A stretch of 64,000 nucleotides of DNA from Conchocele bisecta (taxonomy: Eukaryota > Mollusca > Bivalvia > Lucinida > Thyasiridae), in the NCBI GenBank assembly GCA_029237695.1, contig CM055274.1:17101505-17165504 (forward strand), in the 5' to 3' direction. Shown one piece after another: positions 1-11,297 of the stretch (its first letter is position 1; each line of letters begins with the position of its first letter). The translations under genes were made by a program, and so were the position numbers. The notes beneath the pieces were generated by a model. The model made no database searches. It saw nothing but the letters and a program-made list of their open reading frames with translations, and had not been told where the DNA came from.

Positions 1-979
1 TGTTTAGCAGCTCTAGTTCCATAAATAGCTCAGGCGAATTGTAATAATTGTACATGTACACATGGTGGCCCCTCGACAAAATGCCTGTTTGTAGAAGCAG
101 TACAAATACAATCTTAGATGTCAGTGTTAGGTCACCATAGTTATCCGAAACGTTACCATTTTCATCTTCAGTTTCTAGTGCGCCTACAAGTTTAACCAAC
201 ACAATGTTTGGCTTCATCGGGTTGTAAACGCGAAATCTTACACGGCCTTTGAATGGACAGGTGGCTTCATCGAAGCTGAGGTTCTGCTCGGGTTCATACT
301 TCAGAAAGTTAGTTCTGAGCATCTGGATGAACGGTCTCAACTTGTGTAGTCGATCGTAACCTGGTTCCCCTTCATTTACAGCGGTGGAGTTGTTGGCGAC
401 ATGTAGGTTTGACATAATGAGGAGAAACCGGTCTTTGGACATTTTCTTGTCGAAAAATGGTGTTGCCAGACAATCTTCAGTAGACCAGTATGTATCTATG
501 TCTGTCTTCCGCGTAATCCCCATGTTGATGACGAGGGCAAAGAATACTTTCAGTTCATCCACAGATACCGGTTTCCATTTGTGTTGGCGACTGTTTGGTT
601 TCAGATTTCCTGTTGCACTCTTGTTTGCAGCATAAATGTTAGTTTGTGCAACAATAACTGCCCACATCCCTTCATCAAACAGCACATTGAAGAAGTCTAT
701 TGGGGTCGGATCATCTGGCATAACGCATTTCATTCCGGGATCGCCAAGAAACGGCATCAGCAATGGGGCACTGCCCCACCCATTCTGTACATCACACTGA
801 ACGGTGATGTCACATTGGGATTGTTCGATGTCAACCTCCCGAATCATGTTGGTATGTCTAATAACATGTTCAATGTCATCTTCTTCATATTCACTGATAT
901 TTTCCGAGTCGCTATCGTCGAAAATTCGTCGTAAAACTTCATCCGCATCTAAGCATTGTTGTGGCCTGGAGGACGCCAT
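1..979 (-). CDS. piggyBac-type transposase (PGBD4-like), 3' part beyond window
   Basis: Reading the minus strand from the ATG at 977-979 gives an uninterrupted frame of about 326 codons that leaves the window at base 1. The product starts with an acidic N-terminus. It then shows the DDE_Tnp_1_7 (piggyBac) landmarks: FFALVINMG and DTYWS at about residues 150-170, a DRFLLIMSNLH stretch, and SFDEATCPFKGR, which holds the first catalytic Asp. The region matching the second catalytic Asp reads VYMYNYYNSPELF, where the family normally has D before NYY/NWY; here it is Tyr. The segment between these two motifs also looks shorter than usual, so part of the RNase H-like fold may be deleted. The N-terminal half is unbroken. 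Family members cut and paste DNA at TTAA. This copy is probably inactive although the frame is open; alternatively it could be domesticated. Family call is firm; activity is inference. Confidence 0.88.
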   Translation of the reverse strand, partial: MASSRPQQCLDADEVLRRIFDDSDSENISEYEEDDIEHVIRHTNMIREVDIEQSQCDITVQCDVQNGWGSAPLLMPFLGDPGMKCVMPDDPTPIDFFNVLFDEGMWAVIVAQTNIYAANKSATGNLKPNSRQHKWKPVSVDELKVFFALVINMGITRKTDIDTYWSTEDCLATPFFDKKMSKDRFLLIMSNLHVANNSTAVNEGEPGYDRLHKLRPFIQMLRTNFLKYEPEQNLSFDEATCPFKGRVRFRVYNPMKPNIVLVKLVGALETEDENGNVSDNYGDLTLTSKIVFVLLLQTGILSRGHHVYMYNYYNSPELFMELELLN

Positions 980-1244
980 TTTCCAAGAATTCCAAGTTTC
1001 TATTTACGTTTTACAAAGCGGTCATATGACTTGATTTTACTATATGATTGGCTGATATATCGAGAAATAGCATCAGTTGGCTCTTAAAATAGATATTGTA
1101 GCCCACAATATTGAATTATTAATAGAAATATACCGTAAACGAGGCTAAACTAAGGATATCCCAAATCACGACCTGTAGTCACGCTAAGCAGTGGGGAACA
1201 GCATTACGCGGCACGACCTGTAGTCACGCTTAGCAGGATAAAGG
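1..1244 (-). mobile_element. piggyBac element, 5' end with terminal repeat
   Basis: Upstream of the transposase start lies about 265 bp of non-coding DNA. It ends in a terminal motif at 1210-1244 (read on minus: CCTTTATCCTGCTAAGCG...) followed directly by TTAA at 1245-1248, the piggyBac target site. A second copy of the inner part (ACGACCTGTAGTCACGCT) lies at 1168-1193, as expected for a subterminal repeat. The other end of the element lies outside the window. Confidence 0.75.
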
Positions 1245-1248
1245 TTAA

Positions 1249-1625
1249 TGCTATATGATGATGAAGAAACTTGTAAAAACATTTTTGTTCCCACAAAAAT
1301 GTGAAAGTACCACAAAAATGTGAAAGTACAAAAGGTCAAGGTCATGTTAATGGGGGCATGGGTGTGCTAAAAAAAGCTCGCATGCACCGAGTGTCCAAAT
1401 ACTGAAGCAATCTGTTAAGCAATATTAAAGTTATACCATGATGAAGATTGTACAAACTTTTTGACGGAAAAAAACACAAAATGGCTACGTATTTCCTCAA
1501 AAATGTGAAGGTAAAATGAATGTCTTCCAAATGCTCATATGTATCAAGTGTACAAATATTGAACTTATCCGTCAAGTAATATTAAAGTTATACAATGATG
1601 ACGAAACTTGTACAAACTTTAGAAT
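1249..1625. repeat. two diverged tandem repeat units
   Basis: Two copies of a roughly 170-bp unit are recognisable by 'AATATTAAAGTTATAC(C/A)ATGATGA', 'CTTGTACAAAC', and 'GTGTCCAAATA / GTGTACAAATATTGAA'. The layout resembles the core units of the pearl-like arrays seen elsewhere in the window. No gene is seen here. Confidence 0.5.
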
Positions 1626-2073
1626 TGAGTCCTGAGGACTCCATTCTAATGAAATTTCAAGACATATTTACAGAGAGAAATAAAACATACACTCCAAATT
1701 CGTTTGGCGGATATTTTCGCCGCTAGCACGCAAAGAGTTAATGTATTTCCATTTTGATTGTATTACAGATTTCTAATCTAACGAAGCAGTTTATAATATT
1801 TAAAAGTGTAACTTTTCTACAAAAACAGAACATTTGAGTCAAAACAAGGACAGACAACTCCCACTTAAAATAAATCATCAAGTAAAGTGTTTATTATTCT
1901 TGCACTTATATAATTTATAGAAAGGTTTACACTTTCATGCACCCCTCCAGCAGTGACAAAATGATAAGATGGCTGAGAAGATCAGACCTCTTGTGTAAAT
2001 ATACAACATACTCAAGAAAACACTATTGCTTTTTGCTGATGCTGTGCTCAGGTGAACTCAATTGACCTGAAGT

Positions 2074-2424
2074 CAGATCTCCAGATAAGCTTTGTGTCTA
2101 AAGTGTATAATACCCCCTGATTTCCAAAATCATTGCGTATTTTACTTTTACAAATGGATTATTGATGTTGTTCATTACTAAATAGGGAACAAATGAAAGA
2201 AATATAACAAATTGAAACATTCGCTTATTTGATCTGCAAAAAGCAAACAACTAAGTGAATTTTCAACTTTACGACAGTATTTTCACTACTCAATTGGAAA
2301 TTCAATGCGTATTTTCACATTTCTGTGCGTATTTTATTTTGTACTCCCACTTTGGATAATCAATGCGTATTCAGCTAAAATAATTGCGTAAAATACGCCA
2401 ATACGCACCTGATCTGGAGCTCTG
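2074..2424. repeat. MITE-like element, GAGCTC-type inverted termini
   Basis: It starts CAGATCTCCAGATAAG and ends CCTGATCTGGAGCTCTG, which are inverted repeats. The interior is rich in 'TGCGTATTTT'. The same termini bound elements at 7874-8241, 8380-8700, 17022-17216 and 17460-17636. Confidence 0.6.
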
Positions 2425-3529
2425 TCAAGTATTGCGTATGGATTTGAAGTCTGATTATAAAATTCGCTGATGAATACGAGTATCATTGAAAACAAGGGAC
2501 GAGGCAAAGCCACTAAGGCCGGGTTTTCTTCAAGGCGTAGACAATTGGATAACAGATAATTGGCGATTAACCCTTAGACCAGTACTCACAACATATATAT
2601 ATATACATATAGATATATATATAAGTATAAACCGATGAAAGCCGAAACACGCCGAATGCCTGTGGTAGCCATACTGTTCACATTGCTGAAGAAACCAGTG
2701 GGATTCATGTTCTGCTTCAGCTGGGTTTGGGGAGATAGAGGTAAATTGGTTATTGTTTCATCTGAGGCTGTAAATTTATTGGCATAAACCCAGACACCGT
2801 TTCAATATGTATATCAAATGTTAGCTGATAAACGTTTGAACTTTTACAGATACAAAGATTTCAGCTATCATCTGTACCCCATTATATAATGAAGATAATG
2901 GAGCGCTGTTACATTGGCCTAGGCCATGATCAATTATGTTAATCAAAGTACATGTTAACCGCGTCACCCCTCGGTAACTAGCATCAACTTTTTCAAGCTA
3001 GGCTCTTCATGATCTCCATGATCTATACTATTTGCAAATATTAGGAGGTCTCTTAATGTTGAAAGGGTGTTAACCAATTGAAAATTTCAAAGTGATTTGA
3101 CACTGATATTTGGGGGGGGGGGAGGAGGGGAGGGGGGTATTAAACATGATGATAATAAACATGCATACAAGGTCTCAAGCCAAATGATCATATGGTAAAG
3201 AAGTGATAGCAGAATGGAAAATATGACAGATAGCTGGACAGATACCTTTTGCATACATATATTGCTATGCGATGGGACAAAAAGGGAAATTAATGCAAGA
3301 GTTGCACAATACAGCATTGCGTCATGGTCTATGCAAATGTGAAGTTTCATGAAAATATTCCAAAGGGTATTCAAGTTATGCTCCGGTCACGAAAGTGTCT
3401 GCGGAGGAGTGACATCCAATCATTTCAGAGCATATTTAACTAAAACAAAATGTCACCGCTGTTGAACATTCATGAATACAACAGCAATCACCGAGTGTGA
3501 GATAGGATAACAAATTATTTTCAGAGTCG
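2425..3529. other. no gene seen
   Basis: AT-rich DNA with a truncated fold-back end (AACCCTTAGACC at 2573), a short TA-rich run near 2600 and a G-rich run at 3111-3137. The minus-strand frame across the G-run gives only a proline string and is not coding. Confidence 0.5.
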
Positions 3530-3900
3530 AAAAAAGATAACTGCAAATGGGGTGAGACAGCTAAAATGCTACGCACTCCTGAACTTGATGGTTTGGATGT
3601 ATACCGAGTATGAAGAATTGGCCTAAAACTGTAGAAGTAGTTCGCCGGACAACAAAAAAATTACATTTTTCAGAGTCGAAAAAGGGGCATAACTACAAAT
3701 GGATCAGTGGATCAGGGAAAGAAATTACGTTACAAACTCCTGTACTTGATGGTTGGGCTGTATACCGAATATGAAGATAATCGGCCAAAAACTGTAGAAG
3801 TAGTTCACCGGACAAGGAAAATTTCTACCGACAGACGGATGGACAGATGGACATGGTAACCACTATATGCCACCAACAACTATCGGTTGCAGTGGCATAA
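3530..3900 (+). mobile_element. pearl-like (Helentron-associated) short element
   Basis: Two similar units (AGAGTCGAAAAA... and CTGTAGAAGTAGTTC(G/A)CCGGACAA) are followed by a GACGGATGGACAGATGGAC microsatellite. Then comes a terminal hairpin, ATATGCCACC ... GGTTGCAGTGGCATA. This is the layout described for oyster pearl elements and Helentron-associated elements. It encodes nothing. Confidence 0.6.
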
Positions 3901-5440
3901 TAACAGCATCATGATTTACCCAAACAGCCTGTCTGAGACAGCTGGTCATACTTTGCAGCCACAAACATCAACACCAGTCACAGAATGCTGTACCAGAGAA
4001 ACCCCCAATCATATCATTCTCCCAATCTTGTGTTGCTGGATATGCTTCACCTGCACTTCCCTCAGTGGCGCAATAAAAAACCCATCTAACCTTGTTTTTC
4101 TTACCCAGCCTTCCCGTCACCCGTGTATGATGTTACAGAGTGTAAATAGATTTTCCTGTTGGTAGGAAATTGAGCAAATCCACAAGTGTAATTTGAGTAG
4201 CAGACCTGGAGTTTGGATTAGAACTGCTACCAAAGGCATATCTGGATTGCGAAAAAAAAGGGCTTGATGATGCTGAACCCAGTGCAGCTAAAAAATATGC
4301 AGATTCACTGTTTGATATTTATTATTGACTTGGGAAAACATGGCTAAATGCCTCTTACAAACAAATGTATTAGATCTGTACCAGGGTGAAGGGGACTGAT
4401 AGTGGATTCGGAGATTAGTAATAGTGCAAGGTGCATGATCAAGTGGTCATAACAACAACAACAGTGGCTGAAAGTGTTGAAATCTTGCCCACTCCAAAGT
4501 AAGTATTTTTTTATATTTTCCTGAATATGAAACGGATTTTGATGAAATATGGCGCAGCAAACGCGTCTTCATGAGCTGCATTTGGTCGTCCAGTGAGTTC
4601 GGCACAGACGTATGTCATTTTTGCGAAGAATCGATTTCCGTGTCTACTGACACGGAAATTGTTTCTTCACAAAAACAACAGAAGTGTGGGCCAAAGTACA
4701 GAGACCACCAAATGCAAGTTAACAAGACGTGTTTGATGCGCCATATTTCATCAAAATCCGTTGCGTAATAAGGGCGATATGAAAGAATAAGTACTTTGAA
4801 TCGGATGGATTTTGGAAGTTTCAGTACTTGTTGTTGTTGTTAGTACCACGTGATCATACACCTTGTAGTGGTTCCAGGCTAGAACAGAACATCTTAGTTG
4901 TGGCTCAATACATGCAGCAAAATATACCAGCTTCATTGCTACTCAACAGTGGTTGTTCACAACAGTAGGATTCTCATAAACCAGAGAACTTTTAAATATA
5001 AACAGTCTATTGTAAAGCGGTAGCCGATTATTGTGCACAAGTTTGGTAGCACTAGGTGTACAGAGAAACAGACTTCTAAATGCACAAGTGATCCAAAGTG
5101 TGATGTCGCCATTACACCAGTCAGACTTAAAAGCACAAAGTGGTACATATGGCTAAGTCATTGAAGTGGGACGGACGGTTGGACAGATGAACAAGGGTAA
5201 ATTATAATGCCCCTAAACAAGACATTATGTTTGCAAGACATGGATATGCCCCCATGGCATACATTGACTAACTATTGATTGTGTGTGAAAAAAGAAAACT
5301 ATAAATTTACACAAATTTCAGTCGTTCGAGAAAGTCTTACAAACTTTTTGATGTAAGAAAATTAAGTTTTTCCGCACCATTTCAAAGGTCACAAAGGCCA
5401 TGGTCATGTCATTTGTGGTCAAGTGCATCACAAATGTTCA
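3901..5440. other. no gene seen
   Basis: Several short frames occur but none shows a recognisable domain or exon signals. A stretch at 5160-5260 has a small GGACGG run and resembles a decayed pearl-like end. Around 4720-4800, CAAATGCAAGTTAAC and nearby T-rich DNA are unremarkable. Confidence 0.4.
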
Positions 5441-5745
5441 GTAGCCGATTTCATCAAAATTGCAAAGTATACATATCTAGCAAAGTATACTTGGAGGGAG
5501 AAATTTTCAATTTTAGGATAAATTTATTAATTTTTATTATACTGAATTTATTACATTATCACAGCCACTTTGGCTGTGATAATGTAATAAATTCAGTTTA
5601 ATAATTCTGCATACTTTTAATCATGAAATATATGCTGTAGTTAGTTCTCTATGAAATAATGCATTTCGGGAAAAATAAATGATTACTCCCTCAAAGTATA
5701 CTTTGCTAGCTAAGTATACTTTGCAATTTTGATGAAATCGGCTAC
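5441..5745. mobile_element. MITE with nested palindrome
   Basis: Perfect inverted ends GTAGCCGATTTCATCAAAAT ... TTTTGATGAAATCGGCTAC, with a second inverted pair (AAAGTATAC) just inside. The centre is a near-perfect hairpin (ACTGAATTTATTACATTATC and its complement) around 5540-5600. A second full copy is at 29372-29677 and a partial one at 28395-28555. Confidence 0.8.
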
Positions 5746-5811
5746 AGATGAATGAACTGTCCAAATATTTAAGCCATCCTTCAACTATTGTTGAAGATAT
5801 TTTGTTTGTTT

Positions 5812-6165
5812 ATTTATTGGTGTTTAATGGCCTATCAGCAGCTAAGGTTATGTAAGGCCGGGCAAACGGGTTCGATCCCGTTTTAACCTGCTGTATTGTG
5901 GGGAATATTCCAAAATCAGAGTGGAAGATTTACATCGAGAAAAAACCCGACCTGGTGCCACTTCCATACCACACCAGTCACTTGGCCCCTTCCCCTAAAA
6001 TAGGATTAAGAATAATCGTAATACTCACGTGAGGGGTATAACCAGATTCAACTGTCACACAAAATTCCAAAGACGTATGTGAGGGCCAAACCAGGTCTCC
6101 AGTCGGAATTCCGGTAAGGAGGACCCTGATTGTTAAATTACCCATCACGTGCTCCCACCTGCCAC
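5812..6165. repeat. SINE-like dispersed repeat, uninterrupted copy
   Basis: Begins near TTGGTGTTTAATGGCC and AGCTAAGGT, and has a pol III B-box-like GGGTTCGATCCC at about 5869-5880. It continues through CCAGATTCAACTGTCAC to AATTACCCATCACGTG. The same sequence occurs at 24945-25260 plus 26671-26770, where it is split by an insertion, and partly at 29003-29160. The head of the repeat (AACAGCTAAGGTCAT) is shared with the tRNA-like SINE at 20885-21075. Confidence 0.6.
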
Positions 6166-6375
6166 CCACTGTTGAAGTGATTACAGGATGGGAAAAAACT
6201 TTTAAAACCTTTTTGACGTAAATGTACACTGACGGACGTACATACGGACGGACAGAACCCCAAAAGCAACGCAATATGCCCCCCTTGCTATCACATTCAT
6301 GTAGCGGGTATAATAAAGTTGTCGGGTATAAAAACAGAACCACCTTGACATTGGAGCGGACCCAGAATTGAGAAA

Positions 6376-6800
6376 ATTAAACATGCCCCAGGGAATCAGG
6401 AAAGGTTAAAGCCCCGGGGTACCCTGGGTGCCCAATGTCAAGGTCTAATTACTTTTTCTTCAGTTTTTGGTTAAAGTTTTTTCATGTACTATATATATGC
6501 ACCTGCTTTGCCCATTACCTTCAACCTTCACATGGCTGTTTATCATCATCTATATTTTTCATTCAAATACCCCCCACCCCCCTCCGTGCGGCCCCTGTGC
6601 CCAATGCCAAGGTCTAATTACTTTGAAATTTTTGGTTAAAGTTTTTGTCGCGCTCGCTTGCGGATAAAGGGCGATATAGTCGGTACTTTGGCCGTACGTG
6701 TGTCCGGTTAAAGTTTTTTGGTTAAAGTTTTTCCGTCTACTATATCTCTTTTTTTAGTGTCCATGCCTAGACCCCAAGGCGCGACATCGATGAGCTGATC
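6376..6800 (-). mobile_element. pearl-like element, CGCGACA family, reverse orientation
   Basis: Reading minus, the left end (ATGTCGCGCCTTGGGG, GCATGGACACTAAA) is near 6750-6800. A short microsatellite and the hairpin end (CGACTATATCGC ... GCGAGCGCGACA) follow near 6648-6700. Core units with TTTGACCTTGACATTGGGCA and GGGGCCGCACGG lie at 6376-6630. It is the same family as 10180-10620 and 44930-47330. Confidence 0.65.
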
Positions 6801-7139
6801 GCTGTCATATAATGTTTCTTGAATAAAATCATTGTCATTCAAGATGGCCACCAAAATGTCAATTTTTTATTTTGTTCAAATGTGGTCATGTAATATATCA
6901 AATCGAAGGTAGGTCGATCAGCCGATCGCTGTCATATCATTTTTCTCAAAATGGAGGAGTCGTTATGTCATTCAAGATGGCCGCCAAATGGTCAAATTTT
7001 GTTTTTGTTTGAATGTGGTTATGTAGTCACTATTCAGGTGAAATCAACATTTCTCTCACTTTTCCCTGAGATTCGGTAACTACTAAAATGTGGACATATA
7101 TTGAACCCTGATTTGATCGGCTAATAACATCATGCTCTG
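6801..7139. other. diverged repeat pair, no gene
   Basis: Two related stretches (CGCTGTCATATAATG / CGCTGTCATATCATT and TTCAAGATGGCC(A/G)CCAAA) form a diverged tandem pair like those in other pearl-like arrays. There is no coding signal. Confidence 0.45.
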
Positions 7140-7275
7140 CATGACTTTGACAGCATTTTAGAATCATTTCCAATGGAAATGATTCTAAAGTGCTGTCGAA
7201 ACATGTTTTTATTTAGAAAGAATGCAAAAGCAACATCAGACGACAATGTTCATGCTCAGCAGTCTAAGGGTTAGA
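7140..7275. repeat. fold-back element, TTAGAATCATTTCC hairpin
   Basis: A perfect palindrome TTAGAATCATTTCC / GGAAATGATTCTAA at about 7158-7190 lies inside GACAGCATTT ... AAGTGCTGTC. The right flank carries CAGACGACAATGTTC and ends GTCTAAGGGTTAG at 7261-7273. Related copies are at 26860-27020, 27548-27760 and 32090-32260. Confidence 0.6.
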
Positions 7276-7873
7276 TATAGAGGAAATCGTCCATTTGGGA
7301 TATAAAATAGCGGCTGTTACAGAGAGGGTGTTGTTGTAGAGAGGTGGCCGTTTGGGGAGGTTCGACTGTACATCACATTCCGGTGACTTTGAATACCGGT
7401 CAATTTCAAATGCCTTGGATGGTCCATTAGTCCAATGTTTGGTCAGTTATTTCTCCTTGTAATTGACATAGATGTACAAATTTATTTTGCAACAATTACA
7501 AACGAGCGTGAGTGCACTTAATTACAAATGCTTTTTTTGGCACAGATGGAAGCTTAAGAGTAGTCCTTAAATGTGTGACCTTGTCCAGTCCGGTTACCAC
7601 CATGCCATTCCACATACTGCCCAGGTCGAGGATCGAACCCGGGCCACATTAGTGCATATTTAGTTTGCAAAACATCCACCCAGATGGAAATTCATTTGGA
7701 AATGGAAAAACTGGCTGAACATTCTTGTGATGCTAATTCCATACAATGCTGAGTTAAGTTATTGTCTGCTGTCTGTTATATTTTCCAATATTTCTTGATG
7801 AAGGCATGTTTTTTACAATGGCGACAATTCTCCCATGCTGCCAAAACAGTATATGAAAAACAGCATACATCAA
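7276..7873. other. no gene; pogo-type end and SINE-like remnant
   Basis: GAGGTTCGACTGTA at 7356-7370 resembles a pogo/Tigger terminal repeat (CAGT...AACCTC read on minus). Minus-strand CCGGGTTCGATCCTC near 7628-7644 is a B-box-like remnant of a tRNA-derived SINE. Confidence 0.4.
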
Positions 7874-8241
7874 CAGGGCTCCAGATGAGGAATTTGTAAT
7901 TGAGTATTGTCACTCCATCATTTCTGAAGCAATTGGGTATTTCACAATTTTAATTGGGTAAAATACAATCACACTACTGTTTACACATCAACAGATAGCA
8001 ATTATTGAATAGTTTGCTTCGAAATGAAAACATGTCTTGGCATTTCATTAGAACTGTCTCCTTGGAGACAATTCTAATGAAATACCAAGATGTGTGGACT
8101 GTTTGTTGTTTTCTGCAGCATGATAAAGGTACCACAAATTTTTAATTGCTTTTTGATACTCGCTACTTCTGATTTTAATTGGGTTTTTGGCCAATTTTAA
8201 TTTGGGTATTTAAGCAAATACGCACCTTATCTGGAGCCCTG
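7874..8241. repeat. MITE, GAGCTC-type family
   Basis: Ends CAGGGCTCCAGATGAGG and CCTTATCTGGAGCCCTG are inverted. The centre is a hairpin of CATTAGAACTGTCTCC / GGAGACAATTCTAATG at about 8045-8075. Interior GTAATTGAGTATTGTCACTC is shared with the next copy. Confidence 0.7.
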
Positions 8242-8379
8242 AATCAATATCTGATTCCCACCTTTTAAGAGTTGAACAACTTGTTTGAGTCTTAAAATTT
8301 TGTATATTCTTGGCATTGCTCTACAGCCTTCACATTTTGTAATTAATTTCTTATTTGTAGGTATGTCGTCTTCACACTA

Positions 8380-8710
8380 CAGGGCTCCAGATAAGAAATT
8401 AGTAATTGAGTTGTCACTCAATAATTTTTGAAGCAATTGGGTATTTCAACATTTTAATTGTGTAAACTAGAATCACACTACTGTTTACACATCAGCAGAC
8501 TGCACTTATTCAATAGTTTGCTTCTAAATGAAAACACATCTTGGTGTTTCATTAGAATTGTCTCCAAGGAGACAATTCTAATGAAACACCAAGATGTGTT
8601 TTTATGGAAAAATGAGAAAATATGCTATATTTGTGGTCTGTTTATTGTTTTCTGTAGCATGATAAATAGTGGTATAACATTTAGGGATTTTAATTGTTTT
8701 AGTATATGAG
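8380..8710. repeat. MITE, GAGCTC-type family, right end lost
   Basis: The left end CAGGGCTCCAGATAAG and interior match the copy at 7874-8241, with a perfect hairpin TTGGTGTTTCATTAGAATTG ... ACACCAA at 8541-8594. The right terminus is not found before the next element. The frame open across it is a by-product of the palindrome. Confidence 0.55.
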
Positions 8711-8759
8711 AATAGTCGGTATATAGCACTTACGACCTTATGCTACTAGACAAAAATGG

Positions 8760-10093
8760 AAAAAGAATTTGAAACTAGAAATGTGGCCTGTCGGCACACG
8801 AATGCCCCCGCTGGCAGCCAAAGAAAAAGAGGCATATTTGATTACAAGCCATTTACCCGAGTACGGACGGACGCCGGTAACACTATATGCCCCACTCACC
8901 ATTCGGTTGCGGGGGCATAAAAAGGTGAAGGTCAAAGGTCAAGGTCGAAGTCGGGACTGGGTAGTGGATGTGAGTAGGGCATGTTCATATGTATCATGTG
9001 TATAAATATTTAAGCGATTGGCAAAGTATTGAGAAGTTATTGTAGGATTGAGAAACGTGCCACAGTAGATTTGTCCCAAAGTGGCAAGTAACATTTAAAG
9101 TAGAAAAGGTGAAGGTCAAAGGTCAAGGTCAAAGTACTGGGTGGTGGAGTGTGTAGGGCATGTTCATATGTATCATGTGTATAAATATTTAGAGATTGGC
9201 AAAAGTATTGAGAAGTTATTGTAGGATTGAGAAACGTGCACGTAGATTTGGGTGGTTTGTCCCAAAGTGCTAAGTAAACATTTAAATAGAAAAGGTGAAG
9301 GTCAAAGGTGAAGGTCGAAGTACTGGGTGGTGGAGTGTGTAGGGCATGTTCATATGTATCATGTGTATAAATATTTAAGCGATTGGCAAAAGTATTGAGA
9401 AGTTATTGTAGGATTGAGAAACGTGCACGTAGATTTGTCCCAAAGTAGGTAAGTAAACATTTTTAAGTAGAAAATGTGAAGGTCAAAGGTGAAGGTCGAG
9501 TACTGGGTGGTGGAGTAAAAGTGTAGGGCATGTTCATATGTATCATGTGTATAAATATTTAAGCGATTGGCAAAAGTATTGAGAAGTTATTGTAGGATTG
9601 AGAAACGTGCACGTAGATTTGTCCCAAAGTGCTAAGTAAACATTAAATAAAGTAGAAAAGGTGAAGGTCAATGGTCAAAGGTCGAAGTACTGGGTGGTGG
9701 AGTGTGTAGGGCATGTTAATATGTATCATGTGTATAATATTTAAGCGATTGGCAAAAGTATTGAGAAGTTATTGTAGGATTGAGAAATCGTGCACGTAGA
9801 TTTGTCCCAAAGTGCTAAGTAAACATTTAAAGGTAGTGAAAAGGTGAAGGTCAAAGGTCAAGGTCGTAAGTACTGGCGTGGAGGATGTGTAAGATGTTCA
9901 TATGGTATCACGTGTATAAATATTGACATAATATGTGAAGCCATGTAGAAGTTACTAAAGAATATAATATCGGGGACGTACGGACGGACGGGCGGACGGG
10001 ACGGGACGGGCGGGTACGGACGGGATGGACGTACGGACAGACGCCGGTAACACTATATGCCCCCGTACCTTTCGGTAGCGGGGGCATAAAAAA
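8760..10093 (+). mobile_element. pearl-like element with six core repeats
   Basis: A zero-repeat copy (8760-8920) ends in GTACGGACGGACGCC plus hairpin TATGCCCC ... GGGGGCATA. It is followed by six core units of about 180-190 bp starting near 8926, 9104, 9294, 9474, 9655 and 9838. Each has GGTGAAGGTCAAAGGT, TACTGGGTGGTGGAGTGTG, CATATGTATCATGTGTATAA and GATTTGTCCCAAAGTG. The array closes with a GGACGGACGGGCGG microsatellite (9973-10040) and hairpin TATGCCCCCG ... CGGGGGCATA. No protein is encoded. Confidence 0.75.
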
Positions 10094-10179
10094 CAAGAAA
10101 CGAGGCAAAGCCACGAAGGCCAGGTTTTTGTCAAGCATAGACACTTGGATAACATAATTATACCCACTTTTTGTAGACT

Positions 10180-10620
10180 AGATGGCCGTGGCCTGCATGT
10201 CGCGCCTTGGGGCAAGGCATGGACACTAAAAGAAAAAAAGAGATATAGTAGATGGAAAAACTTTAACCGGACACACGGACGGACGGACGGACGGACGGAC
10301 GTATGCCAAAATCAAAATACCGACTATATCGCGCTTTCCGCAAGCGGGCGCGACAATGATGATAAACACCCATGTGAAGTATCAAGGTAATGGGTGAAGC
10401 AGTTGCAGAGATATAGTACACAAAAAAATCAAAGTAATTTGACCTTGACATTGGGCACAGGGGCCGCACGGTTGGGGGTAGAATGAAAATATGGATGATG
10501 ATAAACACCCATGTAAAGTTTCAAGGTAATGGGCGAAGCAGTTGCAGAGATATAGTATAACGAAAAACTTTAACCAAAAAACTTTAACCAGACGTACGTT
10601 TAAAAAGTTAACGTTGAAAA
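10180..10620 (+). mobile_element. pearl-like element, CGCGACA family
   Basis: The left end GATGGCCGTGGCCTGCATGT and the (GGAC)n run at 10273-10300 are followed by hairpin end TATATCGCGC ... GCGGGCGCGACA (to about 10352). Then come one and a half core units with TTTGACCTTGACATTGGGC. The ORFs reading through the microsatellite give repeated PSVR/TDGR strings and are not genes. Confidence 0.65.
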
Positions 10621-10639
10621 TGGCTAAGTCAATTACGTA

Positions 10640-11200
10640 GAAATAATAGGTCAAGGTAAAAAAAATGGTCACATGTTGGATAGTTCATGTGGTGGGCACC
10701 CCTTGGTTATGAAGCTGTGAAAGTTTGATGGTCCCAGGTGGTACAGTACCAAAGAAATGGACTTAAACACGAAAACTTAAACATTGTAAAGCGAAAAGTT
10801 ATGGATGCGCAGAAAAAAATGGGTCAAGTTCAAAAAAAGTTAACATGTTGGATAGTGATGTGGTGGGCACCCCTTGGTTATGAATGAAGCTGTGAAAGTT
10901 TGTTGGTCCTATGTGTTACAGTAACAAAGAAATGGACTCAAACACGAAAACTTAACATTGATTGTGGACGCCGCCCGCCCGCCCGACTTTCGCCAATCCA
11001 ATAGCATGGGTTTTTTCCCAAAAAAACCTGGCTACAAATGGAAAAAAAAGTTTAAAAAAACAAGTTTAAAAGTTTAAAAAAAAAATGTTTAAAAGGATTT
11101 TTTTTCCAAAAAAACCTGGCTAAAAATGGAAAAGAAAGTTTAAAAAAAAAAAGCTTAAAAATTAACAAAAAAATAATGCTCGCTACTGGAGCCCAGAATT
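10640..11200. repeat. two tandem units plus GC-rich tail
   Basis: Two units of about 180 bp share CACATGTTGGATAGT, GTGGTGGGCACCCCTTGGTT and ACACGAAAACTTAA. They are followed by CGCCGCCCGCCCGCCCG and a poly-A/AAAAAGTTTAAA-rich stretch. It looks like a third pearl-like family, decayed. Confidence 0.5.
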
Positions 11201-11297
11201 TTTATAATAGTCCTATATTATCTACATATCATATCTGCACAGGTCCACATATTGCCACAATTGTCAACACAGTTTACGGAAATGTAATACCCAGGTA

